The position numbers were made by a program, and so were the translations under genes. Below, piece after piece: positions 8,741 to 19,400 of a DNA stretch of 48,032 nucleotides (its first letter is position 1; the number at the start of each line of letters is the position of its first letter). The notes under the pieces were generated by a model. It was not told the DNA's origin, did not search any database, and worked only from the letters and a program-made list of their open reading frames with translations. Origin of the DNA: a virus; IMG/VR virus record IMGVR_UViG_3300030329_002133, positions 1-48,032 of that record; one strand, given 5' to 3'.

Positions 8741-9711
8741 TGAGCGATCCTTATAATGCTTATAAAAACCCGTATAATACAACGGGTCAAACTATGTGGA
8801 ATCCTCAAGTAGGTTCAACTGGAAGTGCAGGAACAAACTTTTCTTTTAGTCCTCCTGGCCTTTTAGGAAATATGAACCTTAATCAGATTAGAACTGCTAC
8901 TAGCGTAGGACCATATGGAACTATAAATGTAAATCCAATGGCAGCTAATTCTTATAATACTGCAGCAGGACTAGGTGGAGGATTTCAAAATACTTATACA
9001 AGCTCAGTAACACCATCAGGGGTATCAGGAGTAAATGCAGCAGGAGCAAATGCAGTTGGTGCAGTAGGAGCAGTAAGTGGATTAGGTAATACACTAGGAG
9101 CAGGAGCAGTCACTGGGTATACACCTGGTTCATTTATGCACAAAGTAGCATCAAGTGGATTTGGTAAAGCAATGGGTAATTTATCAACGATTGCAACAAA
9201 AGCTATGCCTATTATTGCATTGGGAGCTGCAATAGGTGGAATGATTGCATCTAGAAGAGCTAAAAAAAGAGAACGTGCTAGAAAAAGAAAGGAAAAAAAG
9301 TTTGCACAAGAAACACAAACAAGATTAGTAGGAGCTGCAGGAAGAATCGGTGAAGATGTTTCTAGGCAAGCTCAATTCCAACGTGATGCTTTTGCATTGC
9401 AGGGAGAAGGTGCAGTTACACAATATGAAGGAGCCATGGATAAAGCAGAAGCTGCAATAGGAGCTACTAATTTAGCAGGAAGTGGTTCAGGACAGCAGTT
9501 AGCTGCAGATGTTACACAAGGATATCAATTAAATGCTAGACAAAGAGAATTAGCCTTTGCTGGTGATAGATATAGACTGGAAAGAGAATATGAATCTAGA
9601 ATTAGAGATGTTGAATCTAGTCTATTAGGATTACAACAACAAGCAGGTCAAAGAGGGTATTCACTTGGTAGCGTAAGTGTATTAGACAGATTAAATAGGG
9701 GGATAGGATAA
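8740..9711 (+). CDS. Internal virion protein candidate with one hydrophobic segment
   Basis: This 323-aa protein has a Gly/Asn/Ala-rich N-terminal half (about 1-145), one hydrophobic segment at about 153-168 (AMPIIALGAAIGGMIA), then a very basic stretch (about 169-185) and a long Gln/Arg/Glu helical C-terminus. One membrane segment next to a basic helix is the layout of small ejection proteins such as T7 gp14, which enter the host outer membrane. It starts in the preceding stop codon (TAATG) and its own stop overlaps the next start. Role inferred from layout and position. Confidence 0.6.
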   Translation: MSDPYNAYKNPYNTTGQTMWNPQVGSTGSAGTNFSFSPPGLLGNMNLNQIRTATSVGPYGTINVNPMAANSYNTAAGLGGGFQNTYTSSVTPSGVSGVNAAGANAVGAVGAVSGLGNTLGAGAVTGYTPGSFMHKVASSGFGKAMGNLSTIATKAMPIIALGAAIGGMIASRRAKKRERARKRKEKKFAQETQTRLVGAAGRIGEDVSRQAQFQRDAFALQGEGAVTQYEGAMDKAEAAIGATNLAGSGSGQQLAADVTQGYQLNARQRELAFAGDRYRLEREYESRIRDVESSLLGLQQQAGQRGYSLGSVSVLDRLNRGIG

Positions 9712-10400
9712 TGTCTTATGAAAAAGAAGTAGTAGAAGCCATTACAAGGCTTGTAGCCGTTACAGAAGGGCTTAAAGATGATGATGCAGCTGAATTAGCA
9801 CAAAAGCTAATATTACAGCAAGAATCTGCTAAAATGCAAGCAGATAACACATTGGGTATGGCTATAGTAACAGATATGATGGAAGCACAAAAGTCGAGTA
9901 GGTTAGCACTTTCTGAAATTCTGGGAACAACAGGTTCCACTACGATAGGTCCAGACGATAGACCATATCTAGGCCTTGGTGATCCAGATGCTCCAGAATC
10001 TAGAGCAGGATATGGAGAGCAATATCTCTTTGATGATGAACGAAGAGCTAGAGCTATGGTAGATTATGGAACAAGGATAGAAGCTAGATTACCATCGTTG
10101 GAGATGCAGGTAAATCAACTTGCTGCATCAAAATATCTTTTAACTGATACTGGTCCTTATGACCAGGCGGTTAATGAGCTAAAACAAATAAGGTCAAATA
10201 TAGCACAAACAAAAGAAAACTATGAAATGATAGATAATGCTGCACAAAAAATAGCAGAAGGCAGTGGTGCTAGATGGACTCAAAAATTGTTTAAAGGTAA
10301 AAAATTAGCTGCATATGAGTTAACTAATCAAAACTTAGCTAAAGTTGATAGCTTATTAGCTAGATTAGAAACTACAGATTCATCTTCAAGTAGCTATTAA
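9711..10400 (+). CDS. Helical internal virion protein candidate
   Basis: This 229-aa, mostly helical protein is rich in A, E, Q, L and has no membrane segment. It has a low-complexity SSSSSY C-terminus. It is coupled to the preceding gene (TAATG) and lies 12 bases before the giant protein. Together with the genes upstream it forms an ejection-type block, so it may be a core or adaptor protein of that complex. No family recognised. Confidence 0.6.
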   Translation: MSYEKEVVEAITRLVAVTEGLKDDDAAELAQKLILQQESAKMQADNTLGMAIVTDMMEAQKSSRLALSEILGTTGSTTIGPDDRPYLGLGDPDAPESRAGYGEQYLFDDERRARAMVDYGTRIEARLPSLEMQVNQLAASKYLLTDTGPYDQAVNELKQIRSNIAQTKENYEMIDNAAQKIAEGSGARWTQKLFKGKKLAAYELTNQNLAKVDSLLARLETTDSSSSSY

Positions 10401-10412
10401 TAGGAGTTTACA

Positions 10413-13400
10413 TTGGCAAGAAAGCCCGAACATAATTCCATAAAATATTTGGATAGATTAGCTGCTAATAATCTAATCACTATGCAAGATTATTTTAGCA
10501 GATTAGAGTTAGCATATAATTTAGCTCCTGATACTTTTTCTGAAGATGATGTAGATTATATTGAAAAGCAATTCAAGACTGCTGATTTAGAATTTAATCG
10601 TGATTTAGAAGCAGGTGGTAGAAATGTTTTAAAAGGAATGAATCAATTTGTTTCTGGATTAGTAGAAGGTTTTACTACTCTTGGCTGGGCAGAAGAACCA
10701 GAAACATCTGCACATGCAATTGCAAATAGACTTGGACACTTAATAGGTTTTGCTCCAGATGTCGTAGCTAGTTTCCTATCCCTTGGTACTTATATGCCAA
10801 TAGCTGCAGCAAAAAGAGCAGGTAAAGTTGGTTCTGGTTTAACCAGATATGGATTAGCAAAAGCAGGTGAAAAAGCTCCTGGATTTTTAAGAAAAGAAAC
10901 TGGTCCTAAAACATTTGCATTACAATCAATTCCTATGAAAGTTGCTGATAAAGCAGTTGATTTTGTTCAAGACGCATTAAAAGATTCCAATCTATTAACT
11001 CAAGGTTTTATGAGTAGAGGTATATTTAAATTACCTGAGTTTCGATCTATAGCTCATCAAAGTATGCACTTAGGTGTTGCACTAGCAGTTTCTTCATGGA
11101 AGGATGGACCTAAAGGTATGGTTGATTCTGCATTACATGGAGCAGCAGCAGGAGCAGTATTTGGAGGTATAGGTAATTATGTAAATATATCTAGACTTAT
11201 GGCTAATCCAAAAACACGAGATTTAGGTAAGCAAATGATAAGAAACAGAACTGAAGAGCTTACAAAAATGCAAGGATATAAAGAAAGAGAGCAAATGCAA
11301 CTTATAGATATGATGGCTAGAGGTGCAGCAGGTGGTGCATTTCAAGGTGGTATGGCTACAGCACAAGACCTTCCTTTGCCAGAACAAGTATATGAATATG
11401 CATTAGGAACATTTTTTGGAGCAACATCAAAAGGTGCTGGTGAGTTAGCAAGAACTAAATGGATATTTCAAAATAGAATACCTGTAGATGCTAATCTTGC
11501 AAAAGTTAAAAAAGGATTAAAATCAGATGCTGAATTTAATAAGTTAAATAAAGCAGACCAAGACTATATAGAAAGATATCTAGATGTTTTACAAGTTGAA
11601 CAAGTAAATAGATTTAATGCCCTTGGTGTTGACTTTGGTGAAAAGTTTTTACAACTAGCAAAAGAAAATGGTATAGATGTCTCTAATATTAAACCAGGTG
11701 AAGCTTTAAAACAACTACATGAAGCAGTAGCTAAAAAAGCTGGTTTAGATGATTTAACTGAAGTTAAATTTAATATTGTAGATGATATATCTAAGTCAAA
11801 CAAATTAAAACCACTATTTGAAGAATCTGAATGGGTTAGAATATTAGACCATTGGGGAATGAATAAAGATATAGGTGAAAAACTTCCTGAACTTCCTACG
11901 TTAGACCCTGTTGCTGATATTTGGATGAGTTTAAATAATAAAGCTGATAAAGTAACACGTAAAAGAGAATTAAATAAAATAGTTGAAGAATCTGAATTAA
12001 ACTATGATAAATTTTTAACCAATCTAAAGAAGGTAGAACCAGAATTAGTAAAGAAAATAGAATCAGACCATAACTTAAAAAGAGAAATCATTACATCTAT
12101 GAAGTATAGAAAGCATATACTTCAATTAGATAGATGGGAAATAGATATGACCAAAGATGAGCCTGAAATGGTTAAAATGGCTAATAAGTCTTTATTTGGT
12201 GATGATACAGGGGGAAGTAGACCTAGAAATATATATAATACATTATTTGGCAGAAAAAATGTAGGAAGAATTATTATAAATAAATCCTATGCTCAAGCAG
12301 TTGTAAAAGAACAGTGGGGAGAATATGGTTCTTTACAGGATAGAATTGTATTTGAAAGAAAAAATCCTTTAGATTATAATGCAGATGGAGATGCAGTATA
12401 TCGATCTACACAAAAGGGGTCACAACCTAAAATAGATGGAATTACTGGTGGAGATATTATACAACCATACACACATTTATCTCAAATAAAAGAAAGAATT
12501 TCTGATGAAATTATTATAAAAATGTCTAAAGATTTAACAAACAGCAAAAATCCTCATTATGTATTTAGCGGTGCAAAAGATAGTGGAACTTTAATCGTTC
12601 AAGCAATTCCCGATGCTATAGCTTACAATTTAAAGAACCCTGGTAAAAATGCAAAAGCTCAAGAAACAATGGAAAAAGAAATTTTAAAGGTTTTAAAAGA
12701 AGAAAAAATTAAAGTAGAGGATGGATTTGAAAGAGAAACAGCTGCTAATGTTTTATATGAGTTATATACATCTGGTCTTATACCTAGTTTAAATTTAACA
12801 GAATTAGCAAGTTTAAAAAGTAAAATAGATGTAAAAAATGCTATTAAAGAGTATATAAAAGATCCTCAATTTGCTACTGTTCAAAAGTTTAATAAATACC
12901 AAAATCTCTTTCAGGGTGCTAATATTCCATTAGATTTCAGTATCTTTACAGGAGTTAAAGATATGACTGGTTCAGATATATATGGATTTGAAACTGCAAA
13001 AGGAAGTAAATATGAATTTTCTAAGGATAAACGAAAAACCACAAGAACTAAAGTAGACAATACCAAAGGAGATGCAGGATTAAAGGATGAATCTATTGTT
13101 ACATTCTATTTACAGCCAAATCAATGGAAAGAAATAAATCAAGCTTGGGGAATTGCAAAATCATTAAAAGGTCCTGATGGAAGACCTCAGCCTTTTCCTA
13201 TAGAACCACAGGGTCCAGGAAAAGTAAAATTTGGAAAGAAAATATATGATGTAGAAACAAGTCCTAAATTAGGATTACAACCTTTTGAAATTCTTCCAGC
13301 AAAAGAAGGATTCGTTCAACACCATATTGGAAATAAGATAGTAAAAATTAATAAAGATGCTGGATTTTTTAATGTAATGCCTGTAGTTGATTTTCAAGGA

Positions 13401-16400
13401 AAATATGAACTATCTAAAGAATCTGGAACTGATGCTGTAGTTGTTCAAAGGCAAGACATCTATGATATTACAGCAAAAGACCATGGATATTCTAACGATA
13501 CAAGCTTTTTAAAACTTGTAGGTGCAAGTCTTCCTAGAAATGGAATAGGTAATATTTTATTAAAAACAGGGACACAAAGGGCATCAGACTCTTTAAATGA
13601 TTTCATGGTAAATAATAATATCCATTTTATAGTTAGGCAAACAGCAACTAAAACACAAAGAGGATTACAATATAATACCTTAAAATATGAAAAAAGTGGT
13701 TGGAAAACAGATGGCTTGTTTACATATAAAGCAAGACCAGAAGAGTTTCATATTAATTTAGGTGTTTATGAATCAATAGATTCTATAATGAAACCTCAAT
13801 TTATGATTAAACAAATGTTTGATAAAGATGACCCGATTTTAACTGAAGCATTTAATGAAGCAGCTGATCGAATGAGACAAGAATCTATTAATGGTGATGT
13901 AGAATTAAGTGAAAAATTTAGAAAGGCATTTAAAGAAAATGATTTAACATTTACAGATTACAATATAGATGAAATAAGTTTAGCTGCTATCTCAGAAGCA
14001 TTAGAAGGATATAATGTTAAAAATCAATTTGCTAAAGACCTTATAAAAAAAATAATTAAAAGCAATGAACTAGAACCTTTGGGTGAAAGATTTGACGTAG
14101 AAAATGCAAACCAATATAATTTAAACAACTTTGAGCTTCCAGAGTTCCTGAATAAAATAGATTGGCACATAGGAGGCATTATATATCCTACTAACTTAGA
14201 ATATATTAACAGGTCTATATATAGATATGCTATAAAAAGAGTTGTTAAGCCACCAGTTAAATATGCTGGAGAAGGAAAGTTGGCTGCAAGAGATGAAGAA
14301 ATAAGATTTAAGTTTCCACAATTGAATGAAAATACTTTTATGTTACATGATGGATGGAGAAAGTTTAAAGTTAAAGTAGGAGATTGGGCATCAGACCACA
14401 TGGCTCCTAATAGAGAAATGACCTTAGAAAAGCTATGGGAACATTTTGAATTTTTAAATAAAAATAAAACTAAAAATGCTATAGAAATACAAAGAGTTAG
14501 AGAAGATTTAACTATGGCTATGGCCCGTTCACCTATTAGTGGATTAAGTGGTATTAGAGTTTTAGAATTTGCTGGCTTTGTTAAACGAAGAGGATATGGT
14601 GTAGTTACTACATCTAAAACAGATTACTATTTAGGTGGTGCAGACAAAGATGGTGATGCTGTTAAGATATTTCAAAACATGCCAAAAGAAATGATGGATG
14701 GATATAAACGTTTTGAAAATCAGTTAGAAGGAATTGACTTTAAAGACCCGAATCAATTTTCACAATTCATTAGACAAAGAACTGGTGTGCAAGGAGAACA
14801 AAGTCCTCAAGATAAAATGTCTGATTTGTTTAGTTTGCAATCAAGATTAAATGTAGCAAGAAATGCCAGAATTGGTAAACAAAATATAGACCATATAGTA
14901 GCTGGCGTTGTTAGAATGCAACAAATGAGAAATATAGTTGGAGATGGATACAGTGCTATAGTTAATTATAGTCCAAAATGGAAAAAAGAGTTTAAAATTA
15001 CTCCTTTGAAATCATTGAAAGAGATACAATTAGATTCATTTAATTTAATCAATACAATGGCTGATGCTGCTGACTTTAATAAAATAGGTATTTACAATGA
15101 CTATTTAAACGATGCTATGAGAAGTTATTTTAAGATTGAAGTTAGAACACCTAATAAGAAGAAGAAGGGTGAATGGGGACCATGGAGAGAATACGATCCG
15201 CATAGAACAGTAGATGGTGTTAAATCTATTAATTTTTATGACTATTATAAAGACGTTCCATTATTAAAAGAATTAAATAGATTTCATCAACATGTAAACG
15301 ATAAGATGAATAAAGAAGTAAATATTGATTTATTAAAAACAGATGCTAAAAACTATAATGAAGCATTCTTCAACCATCCTTATAAAGTTCCTTACTACGA
15401 AGCATTGTCTAAAAACATAGAAGAAATTTCTAAATTTCAAATTAGCCCTTGGGAAGTATTTGGTGAAAATAGTGTACAAATAGTTAGAGCTATTACGTCT
15501 AAATTAAGAGGATTAATTCAAAAAGACCCTATATTTGAAAGATTTGGATTGTGGGATACTTATCAAAGAGAGATAGAGTGGGATATCAATTTTGATTATT
15601 TGGCTGAAAGCAATCCTAAAGTATTATGGAGAAAATTTCATGAATACCAAGGTTTGTATTATGCATTACAGCAGACTAAAAGATTTGAATTGGCTATGCA
15701 AGAACAAGGTATGGATGCAGAAGCTGTAAGAAGTTTTACAAAAGAAATTATGGATAAAACTTATGACTTAAAATTAGCTATATTTAGAAATAAATATAAA
15801 ACATTAACCAAAGACGCAGAATTAACTGATAATCCTACTGAAAAATTAGGCAATACTGAAATGGGTGTAGAAGATATTAATTATCAGATTGCTCATACAA
15901 AGAGAGATCTTCTTACTAATGATAAGTATAAGTCTTATAGAAATAATTTTGAAGATGTAGAAACATTGTATGATACTTGGTTATTGGCAAATCCAATGAA
16001 AGAAATTGCTGAAGGAGATATTTTAAGACCATTGATGAATGATGTGCAAAAACAATATGATAGACTTTCAGAAGAAATAAATTCTGGAAAAGGAAATATG
16101 AAATTAATAGAAAAACTTATGGATAATTTAGGGTCTGCTCATAATAAATTTAATCCTCAATTTAATCCTATAATTCGTTCTAGATTTATAAATCATAAAA
16201 ATATGCATAAATATTTTGTAGACCAAGCTATGATAATTGAAAGAGGAGTTGAGAAACTTCAAGATAAAATAGGCCAAATACCTGGTCGAAAATTTGCATT
16301 AGAACAGCATCAGATTAACCTTAAAAAAGGAACAGAATATCAACCCATAGAACAGTTTTATCAGGAAGCAATTGGACAAGAGCCTGGTCCGTCTCCTAAG

Positions 16401-19400
16401 CTGTTAGAGAATTATAAAGATATTATCAATCAAATAGAATCAGTTATTCCTGGACTTGAGTGGGTGGGTTATTTAAAAGATAATAAACAGGGATTTATTA
16501 CCTTTGAACAAGATAAACAAATAAAAAGATTGCAAAAAATTATAGGTAAAAACCCTGGAGCTATCCAAAACTTTGAAAGTTTCTTTATAGATATGATGGC
16601 AAATCAAGGAGTCTTGTATGATATTGAAACTGGAAAGTTAAGAAGAGCTGAAACTATGACAGCTGAAGAACTTACAAGACTAAACGATCAACTAGAGGTT
16701 ATATTTAGTGCTAAATCTTGGGGTCAAAAGACTAAGATAGTTGACAGAATAGGTGGTTCATTAATTAAAAAACCTGGGACTAAAGAGCAAATGTTAAATC
16801 CTGATATTATTGGTAGAGATTTAGCTAAGTTTGAAAACTTTTATTACACTAAAAGAGTTATTCAAGGAATAGATAGAGACGGCTCTTTAACTGCTTTGCA
16901 AATTAGATTACCTATGTCAACGCTAGAACTGGGGAGACAGTTTATAAATCTTGGAGATAATTTAGGTAAAGCACAGTCGTCTTTAGATGAAGATTTAGTA
17001 GATACTACTTTTGAGTATATTGTAAAAGCCCCTAAAGAAACTTTAAAACATATGGATACCTTAGTTGAAGCTGCTGTTAATAGAGTAGAGTATAATATTG
17101 GTGCTGATGGAAATCCAAGATTTGCTAGAGATTCTGAAGGAAAGTTACATTCAAGTAAAGAAGAAATATTATATATTACTGAATCTTTTAATGAGAGTGC
17201 TAAAGTCTTAAAAAAAATGAAAGATATGGGAATAAAGTTTACTGTAGATGAAAGCTTTTTAACTGATGCTGAAATAAAATTATTAGAATCTACTAAAACT
17301 GGTAGAGTAAGATTAAAATCTTATTTAGAAGGAGGTAAAACTAAAGAAGTTTCTCCTCAATATTATGTAGAAAAAATGGCAGATGACATGAATACTTTAA
17401 CAAGAAACTACTATAGAGATAGAGTAGAATCACGTCACGAAAGAATAAGAGAGATTGTTTTAAAAACTAAAAAAGATAAAGAAAACCTATATTTATATAA
17501 ACCTGACATTGAAATAGATATTAATGATCCACAAGCTGCTAAATTAATGTGGATACAACAGATGGAAAGAATGTTATTAACTGGAGAAGGTTTGTTAAAT
17601 GAAACAAGAGTAAAAAGAATTTATAAAAACTTACTATTAAGTCAACAAGATGCTATTAAAAAGCTAAATTTTGAAATGTTTTCAATCAATGATTGGAAAT
17701 GGCTAAAATACCAGAGACGTATTAAATGGCAAGCAGAGAATGAACTAATCAAAGAAAATGGCTTAGATGATAGCTTTGATATATACAATCCAGTTAAAAC
17801 AAGTAACGGTAAAGTCAATAAAGATATGGTGTATCAAAAAGTATCTGATATTAGAGTTGCTAAAAAGAATGATAAAGGATTAGACCATGACTTTATCAAA
17901 GAAACTGTAGGTTTTATTGCTGAAGGGTATTTCCCTAGAAATGGACACTTCTTAGTTAAAGAAAATATACCTGAAATAGAAAAATGGATAAACGATAAGA
18001 ATGAAAAGAAATTAGCACGTATTAAGGTAGAAGCAGATTTACCACATGCTATTCAAATGAAATTAAGATTAAGAGAAGATGGTATTACAGATGTAGCAAC
18101 TGCTAAAGCTTGGTATAAAGAGAATGTATTGGATGCACAAATGGAAAAAACTAAAGGTAACTCTTTAACTCAGCAACAATATGAATCTGAAATGCAATTA
18201 TATGATATAATGACTGGTAATAAAAAAGAATTTGAATTAGGTGAAAGAACTCATGCTAATTTCCAATCAAGAGGTGATGGATTTATGCCTTTCTATCAAA
18301 AGAATTTAGATGCAATTAGAAACTACTTAGATGGAGGTAGTAAAACTTGGTTAACTAATGTTATAGGGTTAAGAACTGAAATGGCTTTAGAAGAATTTTC
18401 TAGAAGAAATCAAGGTGAGGAATTTATGCCTAATTGGCTTAATTATATGAGAGGTAGTTTTGTTAGTATGATGGGTATGCCAACTGCAAGAGCATTAAAT
18501 TTAAATGGTATACAAAAGAAAGACCAAGATTTTCTTAGAAGTTATGTAAAGAATAAGTTAGACTCATCTAAGATGGGACTATTAGATACCTATAAAAAAG
18601 ATTTATTATATGATTTTGATATTGCAACATCTATTGGTGAAATGGAACAAAATATAATATGGGGTAATGCAAAAGATTTGTTTTCTTTAAGAGATCAACA
18701 AATAGCTTATGCTAAACAAAAAATGAATGAAGCTAGATTAAAAAAAGCTAAAGCTCTTGTAGAACAAGTAAATACTACTGGTATATATGGAACATTAAGT
18801 CATTATTATTCTGATGGTGTTGCAACAAGATTTTTTGATAAAGTAGATGGTATGTTTGGAGGTAACTTATATGGACCATTACCTAAAAATAAGAAAGCTA
18901 GACAAATGGCTAAACTTAAAAGAATTAAACAAATTTCAGATATTGAAGGTAAGTTTGAATTAATATCTTTGTTATCTCATCCTAAAACATTGTTAACTAA
19001 CTTATATGGTGGTATTCAAAATACCATATCTGATACTGGTTGGGAACCATTTAGAAAAGCAAATGACACTGACTGGTTATTAGCAGAATTTTTTGGTGAA
19101 AATGCTTATTATACTAAATATAACAAAGATACAAAATCATTTGAAAGAGAACCAATTAAAACTAAAAAAGATATAGAAGGTTGGCTAGAATCATTAGGTG
19201 TGTATGATCAGATGTTTACTGATATGGTTGGTTTAGATAGACGTTTTGGTAAAAAAAATCAAAGAAGATTTTGGATTGAATTTATTACAAAAATGAATAA
19301 ATCAGCTAGAAAGGGTGAATTTGAAACTCAAGAAGCTTATAATAAAAGAGCTAAACAAACTTATAGAGAGTTAGCTAAAGAATATAAAATAACTACTCCT

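Noticed and set aside
14024-14401. A 125-codon minus-strand ORF inside the giant gene.
   Set aside because: It is a shadow of the in-frame plus-strand giant gene, with Cys/Ser/Leu-rich composition and no ribosome binding site.
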